Source of the DNA: CAZKBP01 sp964551015
GTDB taxonomy: Bacteria; Bacteroidota; Bacteroidia; Cytophagales; Microscillaceae
DNA: 64,000 nt
NCBI GenBank assembly: GCA_964551015.1
Contig: CAZKBP010000007.1
Coordinates: 124,001 to 188,000, forward strand
Direction: 5' to 3'
A program made the translations under genes and the position numbers. The notes under the pieces were generated by a model, which saw only the letters and a program-made list of their open reading frames with translations, searched no databases and was not told where the DNA came from. This document shows, piece after piece, positions 17,209 to 25,139 of this stretch. Positions within the stretch are counted from its first letter, which is position 1, and the number at the start of each line of letters is the position of its first letter.

Positions 17209-17775
17209 CTAATCAGAAAGCCAATTTCGCATCATTTCCATACCATACTCAGTCAGGATGGATTCGGGGTGAAATTGTACGCCTTTGACATCGTATTGAG
17301 TGTGGCTCAGTGCCATCAAGTTTTGCTGGGTATCTCGTCCGGTTACACGGAGGCTGCCGTTGATCGTACGCTCATCCACGACCCAAGAGTGATAATGCGC
17401 GATCTTGAAGGTAGCAGGGAGATTTTGGAATAGCTTTTCATCTTCTACCAAGATGGTGTTTTGAGAAGCGATGCCGTGGAGTACTTCGGGCAGGTTGAGA
17501 AGCTTCGCGCCAAAGGCTTCGCCAATAGCTTGGTGCCCCAAACAAACGCCTAAAATACTCTTACTGGGAGCATATTCTCGAATCAAATCCAACATGATCC
17601 CTGCTTCTACGGGAATGCCTGGCCCGGGAGAGAGCAAGATTTTGTCGTATGATTTGACTGCTTCCAGAGGGATTTTATCGTTTCGGTAAATGTCCATCTC
17701 ATAACCTAGCTCACGAATCATGTGCACGAGGTTGTAGACAAAAGAGTCGTAATTATCTAAAACTAATATTTTCAT
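17209..17775 (-). CDS. trpG: Anthranilate synthase component II (glutamine amidotransferase)
   Basis: 188 residues from the ATG at 17775; a longer frame exists but the family start is MKILVLDNYDSFVYNL. The class I amidotransferase triad is present: C78 in GVCLGHQAIGE, H169 and E171 in VQFHPESIL. LSPGPGIP and YHSW are also conserved. It releases ammonia from glutamine for TrpE. The same subunit can serve p-aminobenzoate synthesis. It lies downstream of trpE but separated from it by 222 bases that hold two copies of an 80-bp repeat, so tight translational coupling is not possible. Confidence 0.93.
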   Translation of the reverse strand: MKILVLDNYDSFVYNLVHMIRELGYEMDIYRNDKIPLEAVKSYDKILLSPGPGIPVEAGIMLDLIREYAPSKSILGVCLGHQAIGEAFGAKLLNLPEVLHGIASQNTILVEDEKLFQNLPATFKIAHYHSWVVDERTINGSLRVTGRDTQQNLMALSHTQYDVKGVQFHPESILTEYGMEMMRNWLSD

Positions 17776-17789
17776 TTTTTTAGTGGTAA

Positions 17790-17980
17790 GGTAGCTTTTA
17801 TTTTCTGAACACAGAGACACGGAGACACAGAGTAAACCGCCGAGTACTCTCCTAGCTCCTAAATTCTATATTCTATCTAATTTTACTAAAATACATTTTC
17901 GGTAGCTTTTATTTTCTGAACACAGAGACACGGAGACACAGAGGAAACCGCCGAGCCTAACTCCTAGCTCCTAAATTCTA
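17790..17980. repeat. Two direct copies of an about 80-bp intergenic repeat between trpE and trpG
   Basis: Copy 1 at about 17791-17874 and copy 2 at about 17902-17980 are nearly identical over some 75 bases: GTAGCTTTTATTTTCTGAAC, then ACACAGAGACACGGAGACACA, then AAACCGCCGAG, and CTCCTAGCTCCTAAATTCTA. Reverse-oriented copies occur upstream of trpE (19660-19827), and fragments at 24176-24300 and 55435-55478. No open frame is contained. This is a dispersed non-coding element of unknown origin. Confidence 0.85.
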
Positions 17981-17997
17981 TCTCCTTTCTCCTTTCT

Positions 17998-19416
17998 TTA
18001 AAATCCAATTTCGGTGGCCATTTGCATGGCGTGGCGCAGCGCACCCAGTTTGTTATTGACTTCTTCTAGCTCGCCTTGGGGGGAAGATTTAGACACGATC
18101 CCACCTCCCGCTTGGTAGTATAAACGATTGTTTTTGCTGAGGAAAGAGCGAATCATGATGGCATGATTGACATCTCCCTTGAAGCTGATAAAGCCAATCG
18201 CTCCGCCGTAATAGCCACGGTTTTGGTTTTCATATTGATTGATGAGTTCCATGGCTTTGTACTTGGGTGCGCCCGAGAGTGTTCCGGCTGGAAAAGTATC
18301 GGCGTAAAGTCTCAAATTAGATTTTCCTCTTTCAATCTGAGCTGTCACTTTAGATACCAAGTGAATCAAGTGCGAGTAATATTGAATTTCCTTAAAAGTC
18401 TCCACTTGTACTTGGGAGCCATTGCGGCTCAGGTCATTGCGAGCCAAGTCTACGAGCATAACGTGTTCGGCGTTTTCTTTTTCATCATCAAACAAACGAT
18501 GGGCGAGTTGGGCATCTTCTTGGTCATTGCCGGTTCGCTTGATCGTACCCGCGATGGGGTGAATCTCCGCAACATCATTTTGAATCCGCAGTTGGGCTTC
18601 GGGCGAGGAGCCAAAGATTTTGAAGTTCCCGTAGTCAAAATAAAAAAGATATGGCGAAGGATTGATTGAGCGCAAAGCCCGATAGACATTAAATTCATCT
18701 CCTCTGAAGCCCTGGTCAAACTGTCTCGATAGTACAATCTGAAATACATCTCCTCGCTGGCAATGTTTGATCCCGTTTCTGACCATTTCGCGGTAGCTTT
18801 CATCTTCTAGATTAGAGCGTTCTTCTCCTTGTAGCTCAAACTGATAGGCGGGAAAGTTCTTGCTGCGAATTACCGTCTCCACGCCTTCTAGTCCGCCGTT
18901 GGGGGTTTCCATGCCTTCGCAGGTGTGCTCGAAGATGTAAAGCTCATTCTTGAAATGATTGATAGCAATTACATATTGGTAGACGTGGTAGAGTAAGTCA
19001 GGAATTTGTCTTTCTGAGTTGGTAAAAGTTTGGATTTCCAAATCCTCGAAGTAGCGCACCCCGTCGTAAGCAGTATAGCCAAAAAGTCCATTTTGGGGAA
19101 AATTAAAGCGATCTTCTTCTACTTTAAAATTTAGCACGAACTGCCGGAAGGCATCAATTACATCGGGTTGTCCCTCTTTCCTGAAAACCGTTTCGGGAGC
19201 TTGACCGGGATACTCTGAGATAATCTTGTCTCCTCTTACCTCGAAGCGAGCCATGGGTTGAAAACAGATATAAGAAAAGCTGTTCTCGTTCCCGTGATAA
19301 TCGGAGCTTTCCAGCAAAATGGTGCTTGCATACTTATCACGGAGCTTAAGGTAAATACTCACGGGCGTCAGTGTATCCGCCAATAATTTTTTGTGTTGGG
19401 TGGTAATTTGGTACAT
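17998..19416 (-). CDS. trpE: Anthranilate synthase component I
   Basis: Converts chorismate and ammonia to anthranilate, the first committed step of tryptophan synthesis. 472 residues. The feedback-site motif LLES (34-37) sits in TILLESSDYHGNENSFSYI; the chorismate-binding block has QIVLSRQF, IFGSSPEAQ, IHPIAGTIKRTG, HVMLVDLARNDL and GTLSGAPKYKAMELI. LLES argues for TrpE over the homologous PabB, as does the Trp-rich leader upstream. Transcription probably passes through an attenuator (19455-19588). The rest of the trp pathway is not in this window. Confidence 0.94.
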   Translation of the reverse strand: MYQITTQHKKLLADTLTPVSIYLKLRDKYASTILLESSDYHGNENSFSYICFQPMARFEVRGDKIISEYPGQAPETVFRKEGQPDVIDAFRQFVLNFKVEEDRFNFPQNGLFGYTAYDGVRYFEDLEIQTFTNSERQIPDLLYHVYQYVIAINHFKNELYIFEHTCEGMETPNGGLEGVETVIRSKNFPAYQFELQGEERSNLEDESYREMVRNGIKHCQRGDVFQIVLSRQFDQGFRGDEFNVYRALRSINPSPYLFYFDYGNFKIFGSSPEAQLRIQNDVAEIHPIAGTIKRTGNDQEDAQLAHRLFDDEKENAEHVMLVDLARNDLSRNGSQVQVETFKEIQYYSHLIHLVSKVTAQIERGKSNLRLYADTFPAGTLSGAPKYKAMELINQYENQNRGYYGGAIGFISFKGDVNHAIMIRSFLSKNNRLYYQAGGGIVSKSSPQGELEEVNNKLGALRHAMQMATEIGF

Positions 19417-19441
19417 ATTTTTTAGGATTACAGGTTGCTAC

Positions 19442-19478
19442 CCAAAAATAAAAAAGGCTCACTGCGAACAGCAAGCCT
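19442..19478 (-). terminator. trp attenuator terminator hairpin
   Basis: On the minus strand a 10-bp stem (AGGCTTGCTG / CAGTGAGCCT, two G-U pairs) closes a UUCG tetraloop at 19465-19468 and is followed by a T-rich run (19454-19445). It sits between the leader-peptide stop (19505) and the trpE start (19416), the standard place for an attenuator. Part of it (19462-19471) can instead pair with leader bases 19524-19533, which would destroy the stem. Confidence 0.88.
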
Positions 19479-19504
19479 CTCGGTTTATGGAATTTATTTT
19501 TAAA

Positions 19505-19588
19505 CTACATCCACACAGGAGTACTGTTCACAGAATTAAAGTTACTGTGCCAATGCCACCAAATGTTATGTAGATTGATTAATCGCAT
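19505..19588 (-). CDS. trpL: Trp-rich leader peptide of trpE (27 aa)
   Basis: ATG at 19588, stop TAG at 19507-19505; 27 codons. Trp is encoded at positions 10, 11, 13 and 26 (INLHNIWWHWHSN around the cluster), an extreme density for the rarest amino acid. Just after the cluster, CACAG (19545-19549) can pair with CTGTG at 19529-19533 (segments 1:2), while CTGTGAACAG (19524-19533) can pair over ten bases, with one G-U, with CTGTTCGCAG (19462-19471; segments 2:3), which overlaps the terminator. Ribosome stalling at scarce Trp-tRNA would cover segment 1, free segment 2 and allow read-through. This is the classic ribosome-mediated design; direct evidence is sequence only. Confidence 0.87.
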   Translation of the reverse strand: MRLINLHNIWWHWHSNFNSVNSTPVWM

Positions 19589-19604
19589 CTTGTTTTTCTT
19601 GTCG

Positions 19605-19636
19605 CAATAATAGCCAAGGCTTTTTTAGGAAGCAAG
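19605..19636 (-). promoter_or_regulatory. Candidate promoter of the trp leader/trpE transcript
   Basis: On the minus strand CTTG (19636-19633), 20 bases, then TATTATTG (19612-19605), followed by CGAC. It differs by one base in each box from the Bacteroidota consensus TTTG-N19-21-TAnnTTTG. The predicted transcript would start about 10-15 bases before the leader ATG. Confidence 0.45.
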
Positions 19637-19659
19637 CTTTTTTTGTTTTTTTGTTTTAA

Positions 19660-19835
19660 GAGATTAGGAGCTAGGAGTCAGGAGCTAGGAGTTAGGAACT
19701 AGGAGAGTACTCGGCTGTTTCCTCCGTGTCTCCGTGTTCAAAAAATAAAAACTACCGAAATTAGATTTTAAAGAGAGCACTCGGCTGTTTCCTCCGTGTC
19801 TCTGTGTCTCCGTGTTCAGAAAATGAAATTGAATT
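19660..19835. repeat. Two inverted-orientation copies of the 80-bp repeat upstream of trpE
   Basis: Copy at about 19668-19755 (CTAGGAGTTAGGAACTAGGA, then GAGAGTACTCGGCTGTTTCC and CTCCGTGTCTCCGTGTTCA) and a shorter copy at about 19773-19827. Both are reverse complements of the copies at 17790-17980. The first also shows a run of degenerate TAGGAGC/TTAGGAA units. Together with that pair they flank trpE in opposite orientation. The remaining bases up to 19970 show only another TAGCTCCT-type fragment and no gene. Confidence 0.8.
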
Positions 19836-19970
19836 TTAGAGAGGAGTTAGAAGTCACTATCTCTCGAGTAAAGTCTTGAAACCCGGGCAAATAAAATTCA
19901 AGCAGCTGACTACCAGAGCTTAAAACTCGATAACACTTAGCTCCTCTCCCTAACTCCTAAATGCTAACTT

Positions 19971-21911
19971 CTACTTGATTTCAAACTCAATTCTACGGTT
20001 TAAGGCACGCCCTTCTTCGGTATCGTTCTTGGCTTGGGGGCGAGTTTCTCCATAACCTTGGTAAGAAAGGCGTTCCGAGGCAACTCCCGCCTCTACGAGA
20101 TAGTCATAAACGGATTTGGCACGGTTAAGCGAAAGCTCTTTATTGGCAGCGGGGGTTCCGATATTATCCGTGTGTCCAGCGATTTCGCCTTTGACTTCGG
20201 GATTTTCGGTCATAAACTTGACGAGTTCATCTAGTTCAGTTTTAGATTTTTCTTGAAGTTCGTATTTATTGTAATCAAAGAAAATATTGTTCAGGCGGAA
20301 GGTTGTCCCCTTGGTAATCGGGTCCAAGGGAATGTTGATTTCCAGTGGTTCTACATCCTTACCCTCGGTGTAGTTGAAGGTCAAGCTTTTGAAGGCATAG
20401 CCTTTTTTGCTGACTTCTAGGGCGTACTCGGAGCCTTCACTGATCACGATCAGGTACTCGCCATTTTGGCCGTCGGAGTTGACAGAAGCTTGTTTAATAT
20501 CGTCGGTCAGGTCAAAAAGCTCGATTTCAGCTTCTAGTTTTTCTTTAGTCTGAGAATCGTAGACATAGCCTTTGACATAATTACTTTTGAATTTAGGTTG
20601 AATAGATTCGGGCACGTCAAACTCATGCAATACACTGCTGATGTAACGGCCATTTTCTGTTTCTTCTAAGGAGTAATAGCCTTTTTGTCCGTCTGTGCTG
20701 ATAAAAAGTGCCAGTTGATCTTCATAAGTATTGACGGGATAGCCAAGATTCCGAGGTTCGGTCCATTCTTTATTGACATAGTCTGCCGTGTAAAGATCAT
20801 AACCACCGTAGCCCGGATAGCCATCTGAGCCAAAGAATAAGGTCTTGCTATTCGGGTGAATAAAAGGAGATACTTCTTCCATGGGCGTATTGATCTCTAG
20901 ATTTTGGGCGGGTCGCCATTGATCGTCTTCTCCCAAAGTACTTGACCAGATATCTTTCCCGCCTTTGCCACCGGGGCGGGTGGAGATAAAATAAATCGTT
21001 TTGCCGTCGGCAGAGAGTGAGGGCTGAGATTCCCATTGGGGAGAATTGATATTCGGTCCCAAATTGATGGGTTCCGACCAAGTATCACCTTGTTTGTAAG
21101 AGATAAACAGATCACATTGCCCGTAATTTTCTCGGCTACGGCGGTCGCAGGAGGTAAAGACCAGTACTTTGCCATCCGCTGAGATACTGGCGGTTCCTTC
21201 ATTCTCAGCGCTATTGATATTAGCAGAGATAGACTCAGGATCAGTCCATTGCCCGTCTTTTTTGTAGCTTACATAAAGATTTTCGTCAGAATCATAGCTA
21301 TTGCGAGGCGGTGTACTTCGTGCTGTAAATACGATGGTATTTTGATCTCCGGTGAGTGCTGGAAAGTACTGTAAATAAAATTGATTGAGTGGTTTAGAAA
21401 GTGGCTGAGACTTGAAGTCTAGAGGGTTTTTCATGCCTTGCTCGGCGTAGTTGCAGTCGGCTACTACTTTTTTGATTTTGGTGATAAATTTGTCCTTAGC
21501 GGGATTGAGTGCTAAGAATTTTTCACCTGTCTGGCGCGCTTCATCATATTTACCCTTACTGATGTAGTAAAGACAAAGATAATAATAGGCACCCTTGAAT
21601 TTAGGATCATCTGGAGCGGCTCTAATGGTTTCTTGAAAATACTTGAGTGCTTCGGCGTTGTACTGAAGCAATTGGAAAGTAGTGGCTAGTCGGTAATGCG
21701 CTTCGGCAAAATTTTCATCCACACGGATTGCTTTCTGCAATTCTGCAATGCCTTCATCAAAACGACGAGCGCGGAAGTATTCATTCGCTTTATCGTAAAG
21801 TTTGATGGCTTTCTTGGAGCTAGTTGTGTATTTCTGGGCAAATGCCGAAGAAAAAGACACACAAAATAGCAGGAGAATAAGTAAGGAGAAATTTACAATT
21901 TTTCTTTTCAT
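19971..21911 (-). CDS. PorE-like outer-membrane-associated protein: TPR, WD40-like propeller, CRD, OmpA domain
   Basis: 646 residues. Signal peptide 1-25 (ends SSAFAQ). TPR-type repeats about 30-160 (KANEYFRARRFDEGIAELQ, AEAHYRLATTFQLLQY). PD40 beta-propeller blades about 185-430 (ENEGTASISADGKVLVFTS, WESQPSLSADGKTIYFIST). A carboxypeptidase-regulatory-like domain about 445-535 (VKGYVYDSQTKEKLEAEIEL). A C-terminal OmpA peptidoglycan-binding domain 540-646 (IFFDYNKYEL, IAGHTDNIG, NRRIEFEI). This order is that of PorE, a periplasmic component of the type IX secretion system, though paralogs with the same layout have other or unknown roles. It begins two bases after the queE stop, so it is probably co-transcribed with queE. 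Confidence 0.8.
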   Translation of the reverse strand: MKRKIVNFSLLILLLFCVSFSSAFAQKYTTSSKKAIKLYDKANEYFRARRFDEGIAELQKAIRVDENFAEAHYRLATTFQLLQYNAEALKYFQETIRAAPDDPKFKGAYYYLCLYYISKGKYDEARQTGEKFLALNPAKDKFITKIKKVVADCNYAEQGMKNPLDFKSQPLSKPLNQFYLQYFPALTGDQNTIVFTARSTPPRNSYDSDENLYVSYKKDGQWTDPESISANINSAENEGTASISADGKVLVFTSCDRRSRENYGQCDLFISYKQGDTWSEPINLGPNINSPQWESQPSLSADGKTIYFISTRPGGKGGKDIWSSTLGEDDQWRPAQNLEINTPMEEVSPFIHPNSKTLFFGSDGYPGYGGYDLYTADYVNKEWTEPRNLGYPVNTYEDQLALFISTDGQKGYYSLEETENGRYISSVLHEFDVPESIQPKFKSNYVKGYVYDSQTKEKLEAEIELFDLTDDIKQASVNSDGQNGEYLIVISEGSEYALEVSKKGYAFKSLTFNYTEGKDVEPLEINIPLDPITKGTTFRLNNIFFDYNKYELQEKSKTELDELVKFMTENPEVKGEIAGHTDNIGTPAANKELSLNRAKSVYDYLVEAGVASERLSYQGYGETRPQAKNDTEEGRALNRRIEFEIK

Positions 21912-21913
21912 GG

Positions 21914-22570
21914 CTAGGGGATATTCATATACTTATGCGTTTGTAAAGAAACGATCCATTTGGGGCTTTGCTTCACATATTCAATTATTTTTGGGAGCAT
22001 CTGGTTTGATTTTCCCCATTCGGGCTGCAAGAAAAGTCGGCAGTCGGGTCGCATTTTTGCAGCAAAGCTTTCTGCCCAGGGCAAGTCACTTTGATGATAA
22101 ATGATTACTTTCAACTCATCGGCTTTCTCATAAATTTCGGGCAGAGGTTTTTTAAATTTTTTTGGGGAAAAACAAATCCAATCCAGTTCTCCCGAAAGCG
22201 GATGTGTCCCCGAAGTTTCTATATTGATCTGGAAGCCTTCCCGATGTAAAGCGTCACAAAGTGTGCCTAAATCGTGCATTAGTGGCTCTCCTCCCGTAAT
22301 GACGGCCAAACGGGCGGGAGATTGCAGGGCTTGCTTTACAATTTCCTCGACAGATAACAAGGGATGTGCCTGCCAGTCCCAAGATTCTTTAACATCGCAC
22401 CAATGACAGCCTACATCACATCCTCCTAACCGGATAAAATAAGCCGCTTGCCCCTGAAAATGCCCTTCTCCCTGGATGGTGTAGAAAGCTTCCATCACGG
22501 GTAAGGGGTCAGTAAAACGGCCAACTTCTGTATTTTCTGGGCTCGAGTAATCTACTTCGGTATTGAGCAT
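21914..22570 (-). CDS. queE: 7-carboxy-7-deazaguanine synthase (radical SAM)
   Basis: 218 residues. Residues 26-36 are MEAFYTIQGEG, and the cluster-binding cysteines are C51, C55 and C58 in GGCDVGCHWCDVKESW (CxxxCxxC); VITGGEPLMHDL is the SAM-contact motif. The enzyme forms the deazapurine core in the queuosine (preQ0) pathway. No other queuosine gene is adjacent; it is followed after two bases by the PorE-like gene, an unusual partner. Confidence 0.92.
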   Translation of the reverse strand: MLNTEVDYSSPENTEVGRFTDPLPVMEAFYTIQGEGHFQGQAAYFIRLGGCDVGCHWCDVKESWDWQAHPLLSVEEIVKQALQSPARLAVITGGEPLMHDLGTLCDALHREGFQINIETSGTHPLSGELDWICFSPKKFKKPLPEIYEKADELKVIIYHQSDLPWAESFAAKMRPDCRLFLQPEWGKSNQMLPKIIEYVKQSPKWIVSLQTHKYMNIP

Positions 22571-22639
22571 AGCTTTCTAAATTAAGGGTACAATCTAAGC
22601 TTCTTATTCTGAGAAAAACAGGAGAAGCCTGAAAACAGC

Positions 22640-23098
22640 TCACGACTCACTGCTCCCGTGTACTTTCTTCAAAACAAATCTTTGCCTAAATAATTCACCC
22701 ACCAAAAACACAGGCGTGACGAAAGTCAAGGTGGTTTGTAATAACAATCCCCAAGCAGAGCCAGCCAGTAAAGCGATTAGTAAAAAGAAGATGCAAGTAG
22801 CTAAAACAACAAAAAGCCCCGTGGAAAAGACCACTCGGAAGAAAAGCCCCTGCCCCTTGGCAAACTGGCGCATGACATTATCACTGAATATTACCAACAG
22901 CCCCGTGATTGGAAACTGAAAGGCAATGTACACGAGCACATTGATCGTTTTACTCAAAAAGCCAATAAATAATAGCTTCACCACTTCGGATTGAATGAAA
23001 AAAAAAGTAAGCACCGCGAACTGAGTAATGGTATGTATCCAGTAGCTACCAAACAGGGTTCGATTTTTTTTCTCTTTTAGAAAGTCTAGGAATGCCAT
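22640..23098 (-). CDS. Four-span integral membrane protein, unknown function
   Basis: 152 residues with hydrophobic segments at about 18-36, 40-67, 82-105 and 108-135, a short basic N-terminus (KEKKNR) and a basic C-terminal tail (RQRFVLKK). The size and four-span layout recall GtrA-like or other small membrane proteins, but no diagnostic motif is visible and the family is left open. It lies between folD and queE on the same strand, 69 bases upstream of queE. Confidence 0.6.
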   Translation of the reverse strand: MAFLDFLKEKKNRTLFGSYWIHTITQFAVLTFFFIQSEVVKLLFIGFLSKTINVLVYIAFQFPITGLLVIFSDNVMRQFAKGQGLFFRVVFSTGLFVVLATCIFFLLIALLAGSAWGLLLQTTLTFVTPVFLVGELFRQRFVLKKVHGSSES

Positions 23099-23121
23099 AA
23101 GCTTTTGCTAATTTTTAAATC

Positions 23122-23230
23122 GCAGATCACAAATTGTAAATTCTTGTTCTTCGGCCATCATCTTTTGCGCAATTAGCCGACAAGTAGCTGGCTAAAAAAC
23201 TTATAATCTGCCATTTCCAACCTGTAATTT
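23122..23230. repeat. Imperfect inverted repeat, AGATTACAAAT family
   Basis: GCAGATCACAAATTGTAAATT near 23123 and, complementary, TTACAGGTTGGAAATGGCAGA from about 23230 back to 23205. The arms are partly complementary and both resemble the repeat at 2187-2290. It fills most of the 134-base gap between folD and the membrane-protein gene. Confidence 0.5.
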
Positions 23231-23232
23231 TT

Positions 23233-24114
23233 CTAATAAATTTTCTTTTGTGCTGCCATCAAAGTATTGATTAACAAGCCCGTAATAGTCATCGGGCCTA
23301 CGCCTCCGGGGACGGGTGTCAAATAAGAAGCTTTCTCTTGGACAGCTTCAAAATCCACATCACCAGTTAAACGATAGCCTCGTTTTTTGCTGGGATCATC
23401 TACCCGATTCGTACCCACATCAATGACCACAGCTCCTTCCTTGACCATATCAGCACTTACAAAATGCGCTCGGCCAATGGCCACGATCAGAATATCGGCT
23501 TGGCGGGTAAATTCGGCAATATTTTGGGTACGGCTATGACAAATCGTTACCGTCGCGTTGCCAATAGGCGTACTTCGGGACATCAAGATGCTCACCGGAG
23601 TGCCTACCAATTGGCTTCGCCCCAAGATCACACAATGTTTGCCTTGGGTTTCAATCTCGTATCGTTCCAGTAGTTTGGTAATCCCAAAGGGAGTGGCTGA
23701 AATGTAAGCAGGTAAGCCCTTGGTCAGTCGGCCAATATTGATGGGATGCAGTCCGTCTACGTCTTTTTCGGGAGCGAGGTGTTCTACGACTTTGATGGCG
23801 TTTATATGCTCAGGTAGAGGCAGTTGCACGATTAGTCCATCTATTTCAGGGTTCTGATTAATTTCTTCCACCTTAGCGAGTAGCTCCGCTTCGGTCATAT
23901 CCGTGTTTACATAATGAAAAAGAGAGGACTCAAAACCCACCCTTTCGCAGGCTCTTACCTTATGATTCACGTAGGTAAGGCTCGGCGCGTGATTGCCCAC
24001 TAAGATAGCCGCCAGATGCGGAGCTTTTTTTCCTCCGGCTTTCATTTGCTGCACTTCTTGGGCAATCCCCGCTTGTAGATCTAAGGCAGTTTGTTTGCCG
24101 TCAATTAAAATCAT
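23233..24114 (-). CDS. folD: Methylene-THF dehydrogenase / methenyl-THF cyclohydrolase
   Basis: 293 residues. Catalytic lysine region SLTYVNHKVRACERVG, IDGLIVQLPLPEHI, KDVDGLHPINIG, the NADP-binding GRSQLVGTPVSILM and the C-terminal TPVPGGVGPMTITGLL are all intact. It interconverts methylene-, methenyl- and formyl-tetrahydrofolate for purine, thymidylate and formyl-Met synthesis. Cytoplasmic dimer. Monocistronic appearance: flanked by repeat-bearing gaps on both sides. Confidence 0.95.
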   Translation of the reverse strand: MILIDGKQTALDLQAGIAQEVQQMKAGGKKAPHLAAILVGNHAPSLTYVNHKVRACERVGFESSLFHYVNTDMTEAELLAKVEEINQNPEIDGLIVQLPLPEHINAIKVVEHLAPEKDVDGLHPINIGRLTKGLPAYISATPFGITKLLERYEIETQGKHCVILGRSQLVGTPVSILMSRSTPIGNATVTICHSRTQNIAEFTRQADILIVAIGRAHFVSADMVKEGAVVIDVGTNRVDDPSKKRGYRLTGDVDFEAVQEKASYLTPVPGGVGPMTITGLLINTLMAAQKKIY

Positions 24115-24175
24115 ATTCGGCGTGTTTTTAAATGAAGGTGCAATTTAAAGAAAAATCTTGGATAGGTGGGGCAAG

Positions 24176-24300
24176 AATTTAGGAGATAGGAGATAGAATC
24201 TAGTAGGTAGAATTTAGGAGCCGAGCGTTGGAATCTAGGAGCTAGTATTCTTCCATTCTGTTTGCTAGCTCCTGTATTCTATCTCCCTGCTCCTAGATTC
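24176..24300. repeat. Degenerate inverted repeat built from TAGGAG(C/A)TAGGAG units
   Basis: Left part TTAGGAGATAGGAGATAGAA (about 24178-24197) and right part CTAGCTCCTGTATTCTATCT (about 24265-24284) with CTCCTAGATTC at the end are complementary in large part. The centre holds GAGCCGAGCG, matching the GCCGAG core of the 80-bp element at 17790. Located between folD and the lipoprotein gene, just downstream of the latter's stop. Confidence 0.65.
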
Positions 24301-24312
24301 TCAAAAAACTAT

Positions 24313-24882
24313 TTAGTCTTGCTTCAAGAATACGATGTTGACATCCTCTGTGTTACCCTCAGCATCGTAAGGAAGATTATCAATAGTACCGTTCAATTCA
24401 TTCGTTGCTATACTAGCAGTGATATTCACGATTTGCAGAAAAGGAAGTGTAATGGTACTATCGGGATCAGCAGGATTCGGCACGGTAAGGTTTGTCAGGG
24501 TGATTACGTTCGTAGCTTCATCAAAAGACCAGTTTCCGATATCAACTGGCGCGGGGCTACCCGAAGCACAAGTTAGGTTATAGTTACCATCGGTCGCAAA
24601 TTCTACGTAAGTATCATCGCCTGCCGCACATTCAGAGGCTCCTAAGAGTCCTGAGGTAATAATAGGTGTTGCATCCGTAATAGTCGTAACTGGAGCTGGC
24701 CCCGGGCCATCTGGGTCTAAATCAACAGGATTCACGAAAACGGCACTTTCAATACTGTACTCACCCGTCAATTCAAACTGAGGTTCTGTGGGGTCGTCAT
24801 CATCATCACAGGAAATCAGGATGAGAGAGATGGAAAAAAACGTCAATAAAGATAGAAGGTTCAAAAAAGATTGCTTCATCAT
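24313..24882 (-). CDS. Small lipoprotein, lipocalin-like, unknown function
   Basis: 189 residues. A lipoprotein signal peptide ends in the lipobox LILISC, and the mature protein begins C-DDDDD, an acidic start often seen on Bacteroidota lipoproteins. The remaining domain is beta-rich (TYVEFATDGNYNLTC, IGNWSFDEATNVITLTNL) in the style of short lipocalin-like domains that read as fitted baseline proteins. No enzymatic motif. It is divergent from the TonB receptor gene at 25140 (257 bases apart), so shared regulation is possible but not shown. Confidence 0.75.
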   Translation of the reverse strand: MMKQSFLNLLSLLTFFSISLILISCDDDDDPTEPQFELTGEYSIESAVFVNPVDLDPDGPGPAPVTTITDATPIITSGLLGASECAAGDDTYVEFATDGNYNLTCASGSPAPVDIGNWSFDEATNVITLTNLTVPNPADPDSTITLPFLQIVNITASIATNELNGTIDNLPYDAEGNTEDVNIVFLKQD

Positions 24883-25139
24883 AACAATATTAGGTTTTGT
24901 TGTGGTCGCAAATAAAAATAAATTATCTATAAAAAACGAATCTTGTTGGGAGCTACGATCATTCGTAAATTTTCAAAATTGTAAAGTAATTAAATTAAGA
25001 CTTTATAAAATTGCACTATTCTTATAGCTCTTCTTAGATTTATTCTAGTTTTAAGTCATAGATTTTGAACTCATTGAGAAGCCAAGTAGATTTGAAAACT
25101 CATTTGAGAAATCTGACTCGAAGATCTTAATTCTGACTT

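Noticed and set aside
17790..19835. Insertion sequence around trpE
   Set aside because: No transposase frame is present in or between the repeats; only short non-coding copies are seen.
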